Shown in pieces: positions 21,207-29,688 of a DNA stretch of 31,500 nucleotides. How positions within the stretch are numbered: position 1 is the stretch's first letter; each line of letters begins with the position of its first letter. Below the pieces are notes generated by a model. That model ran no database searches and was not told where the DNA came from. It worked only from the letters and a program-made list of their open reading frames with translations. Made by a program: the position numbers and the translations under genes. Location: NCBI GenBank assembly GCA_001604435.1, contig LVBO01000142.1, positions 1 through 31,500 of the forward strand. The letters run 5' to 3'. The stretch is from Synergistales bacterium Syner_01. GTDB taxonomy: Bacteria > Synergistota > Synergistia > Synergistales > Aminobacteriaceae.

Positions 21207-22529
21207 TTACCGCAGTATCGCCGTTTCTTCGAGCAGAGGGCTGCGACTCAGACTGTTCGGGAGGAGCAGTCTGCCGGTGAGCACCGGGTTGTACAGGCGG
21301 TACCAGAGTCCGTCCGCCAGGTCGACGCCCGCGTGTGCGTACGCTCTCCAAATAAGCTCGGTGCAGTAAAGCCTGCCGCGGTCTCCGTCGTCGAACGCGG
21401 TGTCGAACGGCACGCGCGCTTCGTAGTACTCCAGGGCTTTCCTGCTCGCTTTTTCGGCGGCGCCGGGATTTCCCTTCACGCGATACATGCTCGCCCTGTC
21501 CACCTTTTCAGGGGAGAGAAACGCCGCCGTGCTTTCCATCTGCACCTGTTCGGCGTCGGGAGATGCGTGGACGATGAACGGGACGCCGTCGATCATTCTG
21601 ACGATGCCCGTATGTGAAAAGACGTCCGTTCCGTCCTCCAGAAGATTGACGATCTTGCTCCGCCACGTTTTCCCTCCGACGAACACGATATCTCCGTTCC
21701 TGAACTGATCGGCGGGAATGGTGAACGACTCCGGGAAGTATGTGGAAAAGGGGTGTTCCCGGTTGCGGACGTAGCTGTAGCGTATTCCTCCCACAGGCCG
21801 CGGGGGCGTTGCGGTCGACGCAAGGAGCTTCCCTTCGCCGACGGAGAGGCGCGAGATCGTCAGCGGGAGAAGAAAGCCGTCGAAGTCGATGATGGGTTGA
21901 AGCCGGTCGATGTCTCTTTGAAAAAGAACCGTTTTGTCCTCGCCGTTGATGCGTATCTCCGGACTTTTCAGCATAACGCGCTTCCCGCCTCGGAGTTCGA
22001 GCCTCGTCGTTATTCCCGCAAGAAGGGAGAAGCCCGTTGTTCCGGGCCGGTAGCGCCCCTGAACGGAAAACACCCCCGACGCCAGCTCCGCGGAGATTCG
22101 GCTCCAACTCCCGGAAGCGTATGTCTTCAGGGTTTCCAGGATATCCCGTTCGTCGATCATGAGTTCGAAGTTGCTCCGCAGCGCGTCGAGCACCCGGAAG
22201 GAGCGCCGGGCGCCGCGAATCCACTCCGAGGGGGGATTGAGCTGTACGAACGCCGACTCGATGTTCAACCGTTCGATGCGCAAACCTCCGAGAGAGCCGC
22301 CGTGGAGAGAAAGAAAAACGGCCCGGACCGCGCCGTCGTCGTCTGGAGGCGCATCCATTTCCAGTTCCAGGGAGTCCGGATCGGTGAGCGAGACCAGAAG
22401 CGCGAGCAGCCTCTCTCCGTTGCTTGCGGGGATGAACTCGCCGGAAAACGCGCGGCGGGTCTGCTCCGCAGCTGCGGAGAACGGGCTGAAGAGAAAGAAA
22501 CATACGAGGAGAAAGAATGTTTTTTTCAC
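21207..22529 (-). CDS. Secreted DUF2993 (LmeA-like) and permuted-papain (YiiX-like) fusion
   Basis: 440 aa. A clear signal peptide (MKKTFFLLVCFFLFSPFSAA, cleavage near A21) leads to a region (about 25-235) of beta strands with FVQLNPP and repeated LxI strands similar to DUF2993/LmeA lipid-binding proteins. Residues about 275-425 resemble the YiiX/NlpC-P60 permuted papain superfamily: FRNGDIVFVGG (276-286), FSHTGIV with candidate catalytic H306, and LYCTELIWRAYAHAGV with candidate nucleophile C389. The order H before C is that of circularly permuted NlpC/P60 enzymes. A thiol hydrolase acting on lipid, lipoprotein or peptidoglycan is plausible; the substrate is unknown. The fusion is my reading of motifs, not a domain search. 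Confidence 0.7.
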   Translation of the reverse strand: MKKTFFLLVCFFLFSPFSAAAEQTRRAFSGEFIPASNGERLLALLVSLTDPDSLELEMDAPPDDDGAVRAVFLSLHGGSLGGLRIERLNIESAFVQLNPPSEWIRGARRSFRVLDALRSNFELMIDERDILETLKTYASGSWSRISAELASGVFSVQGRYRPGTTGFSLLAGITTRLELRGGKRVMLKSPEIRINGEDKTVLFQRDIDRLQPIIDFDGFLLPLTISRLSVGEGKLLASTATPPRPVGGIRYSYVRNREHPFSTYFPESFTIPADQFRNGDIVFVGGKTWRSKIVNLLEDGTDVFSHTGIVRMIDGVPFIVHASPDAEQVQMESTAAFLSPEKVDRASMYRVKGNPGAAEKASRKALEYYEARVPFDTAFDDGDRGRLYCTELIWRAYAHAGVDLADGLWYRLYNPVLTGRLLLPNSLSRSPLLEETAILR

Positions 22530-22685
22530 GCGGATTTCCCCCTATCGGCGATGCGGAGACGTGGACGGCTTCGCGTATCCGTTGTGCTTCCCGGAAAAAA
22601 CGTCCATACGTGTTTTTGTGTCGCGCAAAAAAAGAATTCTGTAGTATTGTATCAGAGAACTGTATTCGAGGCGAAGCGCGTGTAT

Positions 22686-22691
22686 TATAAT
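22686..22691 (+). promoter_or_regulatory. Possible -10 box in the 22530-22814 divergent region
   Basis: TATAAT at 22686-22691 faces the flavoprotein genes, about 120 nt before their start; no convincing -35 is found at 16-18 bp. On the minus strand a TACAAT near 22648-22653 could serve the gene ending at 21207. Nothing else (no terminator or repeat) is seen in this 285-nt gap. Confidence 0.35.
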
Positions 22692-22814
22692 GACACTTCC
22701 TTGTCCCCGGGAAAAGAGTGCGCGGGGAGAGGGTCCAACGTTCATGCCGGGTGACGCCGGAATGCCTGCTCCGGCGATCGGTCCGGGATTTCGAGGATGG
22801 CGAGGTGGTGTGTA

Positions 22815-23354
22815 TTGAGGATCTTGTTTGTCGACGGGAATCCAAGCGCGGAAGACGACGTTTTCGGCGAGCGTCTTGCGGCGATGGAGCACGCTGTTGG
22901 GGGGCACGATGTCACGAGCTTCTGTCTCCGGGGTAAGGCGATTCATTCCTGCATCGGCTGTTTTGCGTGCTGGATACGCACGCCCGGAACATGTATCTTT
23001 CAGGATGATCACGTCGAGCTGCTGTGTTCGTTTCTGAAATCGGATGTTGCCGTTTTCGCCTCTCCCATGATCGCGGGTTTTTACTCCGCGCTTCTGAAGA
23101 CGGCGATCGACCGTGTCATCCCGCTTGCTCTGCCGTACATCGAGCTGGCGGACGGGGAGTGCCGTCACCCTCTTCGCTACGGTCGTTCCATGCCGAAGCT
23201 GGCGTTTCTGTACGAGCCGGAGGAAGATACGGACGCGGAGGATCTCCGGATCGTGTCCACGGCGTTCGAGCGCTTCGCCCGCAACGGGCACACGCGTTTT
23301 CTGTTCGCCCGGCCCTTGAGCGACAAGTCCGGAGGAGGTGCGCCATGCGATTGA
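22815..23354 (+). CDS. Flavodoxin-fold NAD(P)H-dependent FMN reductase with Cys motif
   Basis: 179 aa from a TTG start. It begins (M)RILFVDGNPSAEDD, the FMN-phosphate loop region of NADPH-dependent FMN reductase-like proteins. Residues 46-60 hold C46-x2-C49-x2-C52 and C60 in CIGCFACW then PGTC, a motif frequent in anaerobe iron-sulfur flavoproteins and related reductases; FASPMIAGFYSALLKTAIDR follows as the second flavin-contact strand and helix. TTG 22815 is chosen because GAGGTGG lies 6 nt upstream and the flavodoxin fold starts at once; ATG 22797 is the alternative. It overlaps the next gene by 10 bp, which suggests the two products act together. Role: cytoplasmic redox, substrate unknown. 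Confidence 0.8.
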   Translation: MRILFVDGNPSAEDDVFGERLAAMEHAVGGHDVTSFCLRGKAIHSCIGCFACWIRTPGTCIFQDDHVELLCSFLKSDVAVFASPMIAGFYSALLKTAIDRVIPLALPYIELADGECRHPLRYGRSMPKLAFLYEPEEDTDAEDLRIVSTAFERFARNGHTRFLFARPLSDKSGGGAPCD

Positions 23355-24013
23355 ACATCTTTAACTGTTCTCCGCGCGGCAAGAGGAGCAACACCAGGGT
23401 GCTTGCAGGAGCTTTTGCGGAGGGATTTCTTGAAACGGAAGGCCCTTATGGGCAGAACGAAGTGCGTGAGTATTTCATTTCGGATCCCGGTGAATTCCGG
23501 CTGGCTTCGGAGGTTTTCGGGGAACCTTGCGTCGCGCTGATCGCCTTCCCGATCTACGTGGACGCGATGCCCGCGATCGCGAAATCCTTCATCGAGGAGA
23601 TCGCCGCCTACAAGGGGCGCTGTTCGTCGACCAGAATGCTCTTTCTTATTCAGTCGGGATTTCCGGAGGAAACGCATACTCGGCCGATGAAGGCGTACCT
23701 CGAAAAACTGGCGAAACGCCTCGGCGCCCCTTGCGACGGAGTCATCAGGATGGGCGGCGGCGAGGGGGCGCGGGACCGTGTGCGCGGATCGAAGAGCGGC
23801 GGAAAGATGTTCGAACGCTACCGGATGCTCGGCAGAGGGTATGCTGCGAACGCTGTTCTCGACGAGGCGATCCTTGCGAAGCTCGCAGGGCCGAAGCGCC
23901 TTCCCGCGCTGTTGGCGCCGCTCGTTTTGCCGCTGGCGAACTTTTTTTTCTGGGACAGGGAGCTGAAACGGAACGACGCGTTCGGAAAACGCTTCGACAA
24001 GCCGCTGGAGTGA
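23345..24013 (+). CDS. Flavodoxin-fold NAD(P)H-dependent oxidoreductase
   Basis: 222 aa. It opens MRLNIFNCSPRGKRSNTRVL, a typical FMN-binding loop of NAD(P)H-dependent FMN reductases, and continues with ALIAFPIYVDAMPAIAKSFIEEI. Unlike its upstream neighbour it lacks the CxxCxxC motif. A basic, Gly-rich stretch (about 138-156, ending SKSGGKMF) and a hydrophobic segment (about 184-201) near the C terminus may touch the membrane. ATG 23345 has GGAGGAGGTG upstream, inside the preceding gene. The pair may be subunits of one flavoprotein or act in sequence. It is followed after 42 nt by the PucR-type regulator; only a weak hairpin (24013-24034) lies between them. Confidence 0.8.
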   Translation: MRLNIFNCSPRGKRSNTRVLAGAFAEGFLETEGPYGQNEVREYFISDPGEFRLASEVFGEPCVALIAFPIYVDAMPAIAKSFIEEIAAYKGRCSSTRMLFLIQSGFPEETHTRPMKAYLEKLAKRLGAPCDGVIRMGGGEGARDRVRGSKSGGKMFERYRMLGRGYAANAVLDEAILAKLAGPKRLPALLAPLVLPLANFFFWDRELKRNDAFGKRFDKPLE

Positions 24014-24055
24014 GCGAAAGGCTGTGAAGTCGCTTTTAGTGCGGGGGGATGCATA

Positions 24056-25198
24056 ATGATTACCGTCAGGCAGCTGTTCGACCTGCCGGTGTTTCAGGGA
24101 AGCGAAATTTTAGCCGGAGAAAAGGGAGTCGACCATCCTGTACGATGTATCGATATCGCGGAAGTTCCGGATCCTTCATTATGGCTTGATCCCGGCGTTT
24201 TTATTCTGACGACGGCGTACGCTTTTCATAAAGAAAAGAGATCGTTGATGTTTTTCCTTGAGAGCCTTGTAAGGAGCCGGGCTGCGGGGCTTGGTATCAA
24301 GCTCGGTCGTTTTCTCGACGAACTGCCCCGCGAGTTCGGCGAATACGCCGACAAATTCAACATGCCGGTGATCCTTCTGCCGTTGGAGCTTCGATACACT
24401 CACGCAATTCGCTCGGTTACCGAGGCGATTTTGAAGGATGAAGAAAGGGATCCGGATTTCTCCGATCTATCCGAGAGTTTGTCCAAACTTCTTTTTTGCG
24501 AATCGTACGAAGACGCTCTAGCAACCTTCGAGGCGGCCGGGATCTCGCGCTCGAGTAAGGGGGTAGTTCTGATGATAGCCGGGACCCCCTCCGAGACTGC
24601 GGTTCTTACCAGCGTCATCGCCGGGATAGTCCAAAGCGAAGGAGATCTTTTCGCCGTAGTGAGGACGTCGTCCGAGACTCTTATTCTTTCTCGTCCTTTC
24701 GTTCTTGAAGAACATGACTTTTCGAAAGCGGTGAAGTTCTTCCCTAAGGGGACATTTGTTACCTCGGGCGGCGAATATTCGCTTGAGGAAATCCGTTCTT
24801 CATATGAAGAAGCGAAATTGTGCAGGCGTCTATTGAAAATTTTCGCATCACCCGAGGGAGCGTACTCGAAAGCGGAGTTGGAGGTGTTTTTCCCTTTCCT
24901 CCAAGGCGAGAGCAGCGGTCTCCTGAAAGAAAACGCACTGCGGCTGCTGAGCCCTGTCATCGAATACGATTCCGCGAATAGAGCCTCGTTGCTGCAAACG
25001 TTGTGGATGTTTATGCTGTGCGATTGCGATCACGCCAAAACCGCCCAGAGGCTCCATCTTCACCGCAACTCGCTTCGTTATCGCTTGGCAAAAATCCGCC
25101 GTCTGCTTCCGGAGAATAGTTTAAACGGAGTGGCCTTTCATAGACTGTTCCTCGCGCTTATGATCTACTTTGCGCACTGTGCACCCTGCACAAATTGA
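24056..25198 (+). CDS. PucR-family transcriptional regulator
   Basis: 380 aa. Residues 1-125 form the PucR N-terminal sensing domain (ITVRQLFDLPVFQGSEILAG, VDHPVRCIDIAEVPDP, GVFILTTAYAF). The C terminus (about 320-375) is the PucR helix-turn-helix: CDHAKTAQRLHLHRNSLRYR followed by LAKIRRLL. The middle region resembles the GGDEF-related CdaR domain seen in the family. Known members control purine, amino-acid or sugar-acid catabolism, normally as activators that respond to the substrate. It lies 103 nt upstream of the OPT-led operon in the same direction, which makes that operon its likely target. ATG 24056 follows a GGGGGG stretch as ribosome binding site. Confidence 0.92.
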   Translation: MITVRQLFDLPVFQGSEILAGEKGVDHPVRCIDIAEVPDPSLWLDPGVFILTTAYAFHKEKRSLMFFLESLVRSRAAGLGIKLGRFLDELPREFGEYADKFNMPVILLPLELRYTHAIRSVTEAILKDEERDPDFSDLSESLSKLLFCESYEDALATFEAAGISRSSKGVVLMIAGTPSETAVLTSVIAGIVQSEGDLFAVVRTSSETLILSRPFVLEEHDFSKAVKFFPKGTFVTSGGEYSLEEIRSSYEEAKLCRRLLKIFASPEGAYSKAELEVFFPFLQGESSGLLKENALRLLSPVIEYDSANRASLLQTLWMFMLCDCDHAKTAQRLHLHRNSLRYRLAKIRRLLPENSLNGVAFHRLFLALMIYFAHCAPCTN

Positions 25199-25215
25199 AA
25201 TCCGCGCTTTTGTGC
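25188..25215. promoter_or_regulatory. Inverted repeat before the OPT operon
   Basis: GCACAAA (25188-25194) and TTTGTGC (25209-25215) form a 7-bp inverted repeat with a 14-bp centre, at the end of the PucR gene. It lies about 90-110 nt before the OPT start and is a plausible activator site. It could be chance. A TTGTAT/TATCCT-like pair further on has a poor 19-bp spacer. Confidence 0.35.
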
Positions 25216-25301
25216 TCGCCAATAGGCGGAAAGTCTTGTATTGCTGAACTCTTCATATCGTATCCTTATCTTCAAATTTTCTATCATGAGGAGGATATGT
25301 T

Positions 25302-26945
25302 ATGGAGGTGCGAAAGGAACATGTCAAAGCGCTTGAAATCAGGACGATAGTTCTTAGTATCTTGGTATCCGCCGCTTCGGCGGTCATCTGTATGCAGATA
25401 ATCTCTCGGATAGGCGTCACGCCGAATACTTCGATCATCGGCGCCCTTCTTGCGATGCTTTTGGCGCGTATGCCCATCGAGGGGATGAAATCGTTCCGTT
25501 CGCTGGACCGACAAAATCTGGTGCAAACGATGACCTCCGGCGCCGGCTTCGCGGCCGCCAATTGTACGCTCCTTTCGGTCTCCATTTTTTACGCGTACGG
25601 AGAGTTGTCGCTCCTCTTCCCCATGCTGCTGGGAGCCGGTATAGCCACTCTGATCGGTATGCATCTTGTGTACCGGACATTCGATTCCGAACTTTTCCCG
25701 GCCGCCGGTTCCTGGCCTCCCGGTGTTGCGACGGCGCAGGCGCTGATCGCGGGCGACGAAGGTGGAAAGAAGGGCCGCAGTCTTCTCATCGCAATCATTC
25801 TTGGCGCGGTGGGAAGCAGCCGGCTTTTCGCGTTTCCGACACTGGGTATAGGAGGACTTCCGATGGCGGGTGTCGGTATCGCGTTCATCGCGAATGTGAC
25901 GGCGATGATTGCGCTTGCGATCGGACTCATCGTTCGAGGTTACTTCCCCGTTATTTCGACCTGGATTGCTCCCATTGCGGAGAGCATGGGGTTTGCAAGT
26001 CTTCCCGTCGATCTCGGGAAGACTTATATTCCACACGGTTTTATGATCGGCGCGGGCGCAATTACTCTCGTGCAGGCGTTGATGATCATTTTCAAAGACA
26101 AGAAAGGGGCTTCGACGAGCGGCGTTGTCGAGCGGTACGCAGTCTCCGCGGCCTTGTTGAAGAAGACTCTCTCCTACCATGTTCTCCTCTTTGCGGCGGG
26201 GGCGATCTCTTTGGCCGTTCTGAGCGGAATCTGGACGGAGATGTCTATCGAAAAATTGTTCCTCTGGATTGTATGGTGTACGTTCTCCGCAACCGTCGCG
26301 CCCGTTCTCGTCGGATTGTCGGCGATGCACTCCGGCTGGTTCCCCGGTTTCGCAGTTTCAATCATCTTCCTCAGTCTTGGTATCTTCATGCACTTCCCTT
26401 CCCACGCGCTTGTCCTTCTTACCGGATATGTCGCAAGCACGGGGCCATGTTTCGCCGATATGGGATACGATCTCAAAACGGGATGGATAATCCGCGGTCG
26501 GGGGGCCAACCCCGAGTATGAAATCGACGGACGTCGTCAACAGATGATCTCGGAGGTCATCGGCGGGGTCGTCGCTGTTGTTGTAACCGGGCTGTTGATG
26601 CGGATGCACTTCAAGCTGGATATGATTCCTCCCGTCAGTCGAGTGTTTGCTGCTACAGTGAAAGCGGGACTGCATCCTGAAATTTTAAGACAGTTGATTG
26701 TTGCAAGCGTTTTCGGCGCAGCGCTTCAGTTTGTGGGCGGAGCAAGGCGAGCCGTCGGAATCCTTTTCGCGACGGGTTTACTGATCAACAACCCGATCTA
26801 CGGAGTCGGTCTGCTTGTTGCGCTGTTGATTCGTTGGCCCTTGGAAAGAAAGTACAAGTCGGAACTGGAGATCTATGGCGGTGGTTTCGTCGCCGGCGAC
26901 GGGATCTACGGTTTCGTGAACGCGCTCGTACGGACGTTCGGCTAA
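25302..26945 (+). CDS. OPT-family oligopeptide transporter
   Basis: 547 aa with about 14 membrane helices. Members are inner-membrane symporters for oligopeptides, metal chelates or related compounds. Family signatures include SWPPGVATAQALIAGDEGG (137-155), FADMGYDLKTGWII (384-397), where the DxxxDLKTG loop is typical, and the C-terminal VAGDGIYG. ATG 25302 has GAGGAGG 8 nt upstream. It is the first structural gene of an operon preceded by a PucR regulator, and its stop codon shares one base with the racemase-family start (TAATG). The content of the operon points to import of a peptide-like or cyclic-amide compound for degradation rather than metal uptake (inference). Confidence 0.9.
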   Translation: MEVRKEHVKALEIRTIVLSILVSAASAVICMQIISRIGVTPNTSIIGALLAMLLARMPIEGMKSFRSLDRQNLVQTMTSGAGFAAANCTLLSVSIFYAYGELSLLFPMLLGAGIATLIGMHLVYRTFDSELFPAAGSWPPGVATAQALIAGDEGGKKGRSLLIAIILGAVGSSRLFAFPTLGIGGLPMAGVGIAFIANVTAMIALAIGLIVRGYFPVISTWIAPIAESMGFASLPVDLGKTYIPHGFMIGAGAITLVQALMIIFKDKKGASTSGVVERYAVSAALLKKTLSYHVLLFAAGAISLAVLSGIWTEMSIEKLFLWIVWCTFSATVAPVLVGLSAMHSGWFPGFAVSIIFLSLGIFMHFPSHALVLLTGYVASTGPCFADMGYDLKTGWIIRGRGANPEYEIDGRRQQMISEVIGGVVAVVVTGLLMRMHFKLDMIPPVSRVFAATVKAGLHPEILRQLIVASVFGAALQFVGGARRAVGILFATGLLINNPIYGVGLLVALLIRWPLERKYKSELEIYGGGFVAGDGIYGFVNALVRTFG

Positions 26946-27595
26946 TGACGGGAAGAAGACGGGTCGGACTGATCCGCGTGCTTTCCACGACTGATATGAA
27001 GTTGCTCGGATTGCACGGCGAGATCATCATGGAACGATTCCCCGGACTGGATGTATGTTCCGTTTGCATACCGGATCAGCCCGAGGGAGTTTATGACGAG
27101 GAAACCGAGATGCTTGCCGTTCCGAAAGTGGTTTTGCTCGCGCAAGCAATGGAGTTGGATGGTATGGACGCTGTGATCGTAAGTTGCTTCGGCGATCCCG
27201 GAGTTACCCAAGCAGCCGCCTTGCTGAATATCCCGGTGATCGGAGCCGGCCGGGCCTCGGCGTCTATTGCGCGATCTCTGGATGTCCCGACAGGAGTGCT
27301 TGGTCTCATTCCGGAGATTCCTGAAGGCGCGAAAATCGTGCTGGGAGAGCGGTTGCTTTCGAATATCGTGCCGGAAGGGGTTGTTTCCACTCTCGACCTG
27401 ATGACGCCGAAGGGAAAGTCGTCGGTGCTGGAGGCGGGAATGAAACTAAAAAAGGCGGGCGCGAAGGCGCTCCTTTTAGGGTGTACCGGTATGTCGACCA
27501 TCGGCGCCGCACAACTGCTGAGAGAGACGTTGAAGATGCCGGTGGTCGACCCTGTTCGATCGGCCGGCGCGGTCGTGCGGGCTCTTATGGAATGA
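26945..27595 (+). CDS. Asp/Glu/hydantoin racemase-family protein
   Basis: 216 aa. Two-cysteine racemase fold (PF01177 type): first catalytic Cys C81 in VIVSCFGDPG and second C180 in LLLGCTGM, both in the expected strand-end positions. N-terminal strand VGLIRVLSTTD. These cofactor-free enzymes move a proton between two Cys thiols to racemise aspartate, glutamate, hydantoins or related substrates. Amino-acid and hydantoin racemases cannot be told apart by eye, but the DUF917 neighbour makes a hydantoin-like substrate attractive (inference). The start overlaps the OPT stop by one base; no independent ribosome binding site is obvious, so coupling is likely. Confidence 0.88.
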   Translation: MTGRRRVGLIRVLSTTDMKLLGLHGEIIMERFPGLDVCSVCIPDQPEGVYDEETEMLAVPKVVLLAQAMELDGMDAVIVSCFGDPGVTQAAALLNIPVIGAGRASASIARSLDVPTGVLGLIPEIPEGAKIVLGERLLSNIVPEGVVSTLDLMTPKGKSSVLEAGMKLKKAGAKALLLGCTGMSTIGAAQLLRETLKMPVVDPVRSAGAVVRALME

Positions 27596-27614
27596 AAGAG
27601 GGGAGTGCTGCCGC

Positions 27615-28703
27615 ATGTCCGAAATGATTATCACGGAAGCGATCGCCGAAGCCGCGATTCTGGGAGGCGCTGTTCTCGGAGGCGGCGGAGGAGGAGGAAT
27701 GTCCAATGGAAGGAAAAACTATCGGGAAGCTCTTTCCTTGGGAGACGTTCGACTTGTGGATGTCGACGATATCCCGGCGGATACTCTTTTGATCACAGCC
27801 TCCGCAGTGGGAGCCCCTGCCGCGGAGGAAGCGCATGTCGGAAAAGAGGGCTATCTGCGTGTAATCGATCTTCTCATCAAGAACGGCTGTCCGAAGCCGG
27901 GCGGATTTATACCCAACGAATGCGGCGGCAGTTCGATCACCAACGGGTGGATACCCGCGGCTCTTATGGGGCTTCCCGTAGTAGACGCCCTCTGCAACGG
28001 CAGGGCGCATCCCACCGGAACGATGGGATCGATGGGGCTTCATAGAAAACCGAACTATGTCTCTCGTCAATCCGCGGCGGGAGGCAACCCCGAGAAGGGG
28101 GCGTACCTCGAGATATATGTTGAAGGAACGCTGGAGTCAACGGCGGCCCTTGTACGTGCGGCGGCGGACAAAGCCGGAGGGCTTGTGGCGGTGGCGCGCA
28201 ATCCCGTCGACGCGGCCTTCGTGAAAAAGAACGGCGCATGCGGAGCCCTCAAGCAGGCGATACGACTTGGCGAGCGCATGCTAAACGCTGCGCACGGAGG
28301 AGGAGAACAGGTTGTCTCCCGAGTCGTAGAATATCTCGGAGGAACTATCGTGACAAGGGGCGAGGTGTTCTCTCTGGAGCTAGTCACCAAGGGCGGTTTC
28401 GACTCGGGAATCATCGCGATAGGCGACTGCGGGACCACGTTCTGGAATGAGTTTATGACCCTGGAACGAAGGGGAGAGCGCCTGGGGACTTTCCCCGATC
28501 TTATCATGACGCTCCGCGGGGAAGACGGACTTCCGGTCACGACGGCGGAGCTGCGAAAAGGACAGGATGTCTTTCTGATCCATGTGCCTTCGGAAAAACT
28601 CATCCTGGGAGAGGGAATGCGCTGCGCGGAGCTGATGCGAAGCATCGAGTCCGTAGTGGAAAAGGAGATTCTTCCGTATATCGGAAGCGTTCTTCGAACA
28701 TGA
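27615..28703 (+). CDS. DUF917 / S-methyl-thiohydantoin desulfurase-like protein
   Basis: 362 aa, the usual size for the family. Near the N terminus lies a run of seven glycines (22-28) in AVLGGGGGGGM, a hallmark of DUF917 proteins. Other conserved blocks: GCPKPGGFIPNECGGSSI, NGWIPAALMGLPVVDALCNGRAHP and GEDGLPVTTAELRKGQDV. The family includes proteins described as S-methyl thiohydantoin desulfurase-like and is often beside hydantoinases, but most members are uncharacterised. ATG 27615 follows AGGGGAG by 9 nt; 19 nt separate it from the racemase gene. Activity on a hydantoin-type ring is the most likely guess, not a demonstrated one. Confidence 0.85.
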   Translation: MSEMIITEAIAEAAILGGAVLGGGGGGGMSNGRKNYREALSLGDVRLVDVDDIPADTLLITASAVGAPAAEEAHVGKEGYLRVIDLLIKNGCPKPGGFIPNECGGSSITNGWIPAALMGLPVVDALCNGRAHPTGTMGSMGLHRKPNYVSRQSAAGGNPEKGAYLEIYVEGTLESTAALVRAAADKAGGLVAVARNPVDAAFVKKNGACGALKQAIRLGERMLNAAHGGGEQVVSRVVEYLGGTIVTRGEVFSLELVTKGGFDSGIIAIGDCGTTFWNEFMTLERRGERLGTFPDLIMTLRGEDGLPVTTAELRKGQDVFLIHVPSEKLILGEGMRCAELMRSIESVVEKEILPYIGSVLRT

Positions 28704-28725
28704 AAAAGGAGATGGGGTTCTCATC

Positions 28726-29688
28726 ATGTCCATGAAATATGCAATGGAAGCCTATGAAATGTTGGATAGCCCTTCGGTGTCCGGCGAATCGGTCAAGTCC
28801 GCTCTTGTCGGAGCGGGTGTGAAAGAACGCGACATAACGGTGAAGACCGTTCGAGGACCGAAAGGACATACGGATTTTGTCAAGGTCTGGATACCGGGAG
28901 CGAAAGGGAAGCGCAGCGGAGGAGTCGCCCCCACGCTCGGTATCGTCGGAAGACTCGGCGGGATCGGCGCGCGCCCGGAGAGGATCGGGCTTGTTTCGGA
29001 CGGCGACGGCGCCGTCTCCGCGATCGCGACGGCGATGAAGTTGGGGCGTATGGCGAGTATCGGCGACAGTCTCGAAGGGGACGTCTTCGTTTCGACGCAC
29101 GTATGTCCGAACGCCCCTACTCGTCCGCACGATCCCGTTCCGTTTATGGATTCGCCGATCGATATGATGATCGCGAACGGGGAGGAGATGAGCGACGAAC
29201 TCGACGCCGTCCTGTCCATCGATACCACGAGAGGGAACAGGGTAATCAATCATAAGGGGTTCGCGATCTCCGCGACGGTAAAAGAAGGGTACATTCTCAG
29301 AGTGAGCGAGGACCTTCTATCATTGATGACCTCCGTTACCGGGAAACTTCCAGTCGTCCTTCCGATCACCATGCAGGACATAACGCCCTACGGGAACGAC
29401 GTGTATCATTTGAACAGCATTCTCCAGCCGTGCACCGCCACGAAAGCTCCGGTAGTGGGCGTCGCGCTGACGTCGGAATCGGCCGTCCCCGGGTGCGCCA
29501 CAGGAGCGTCGCATATTGTCGATATCGAACTTGCGGTTCGTTTCGTCGTCGAGGTTGCCAAGTATTTTGGCGAAGGGAAGGCGAAGTTCTTCAACGAGAA
29601 AGATTTTTCGCGTCTGGTAGAACTTTACGGTCCGATGACGCATCTGCAGACGATGGGAAAAAACGGGAAGCAGCCGCAGAAACTATGA
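28726..29688 (+). CDS. DUF1177 family protein
   Basis: 320 aa. Conserved DUF1177 blocks are clear: RGPKGHTDFVKVWIPGAKG, APTLGIVGRLGGIGARPERI, LVSDGDGAVSAIATAMKL and STHVCPNAPTRPHDPVPFMD, and later ITPYGNDVYHLN. The function of the family is unknown. The His/Asp/Glu-rich segments (THVCPNAPTRPHDP, ISATVKEG, DIELAVRF) recall metallo-amidohydrolase or peptidase-like metal sites, but I cannot assign one. AAGGAGAT lies upstream; ATG 28732 is an alternative start two codons in. Its stop overlaps the next start by 4 bp (ATGA). Confidence 0.85.
   Translation: MSMKYAMEAYEMLDSPSVSGESVKSALVGAGVKERDITVKTVRGPKGHTDFVKVWIPGAKGKRSGGVAPTLGIVGRLGGIGARPERIGLVSDGDGAVSAIATAMKLGRMASIGDSLEGDVFVSTHVCPNAPTRPHDPVPFMDSPIDMMIANGEEMSDELDAVLSIDTTRGNRVINHKGFAISATVKEGYILRVSEDLLSLMTSVTGKLPVVLPITMQDITPYGNDVYHLNSILQPCTATKAPVVGVALTSESAVPGCATGASHIVDIELAVRFVVEVAKYFGEGKAKFFNEKDFSRLVELYGPMTHLQTMGKNGKQPQKL

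Noticed and set aside
24013..24034. Hairpin AGCGA/TCGCT with following TTTAG between the flavoprotein and PucR genes
   Set aside because: Only five base pairs with a twelve-base loop and a short T-run; too weak to call a terminator.
25199..25301. Possible sigma-54 promoter before the OPT gene
   Set aside because: No GG-N10-GC element with proper spacing is present, and PucR regulators are not sigma-54 activators.
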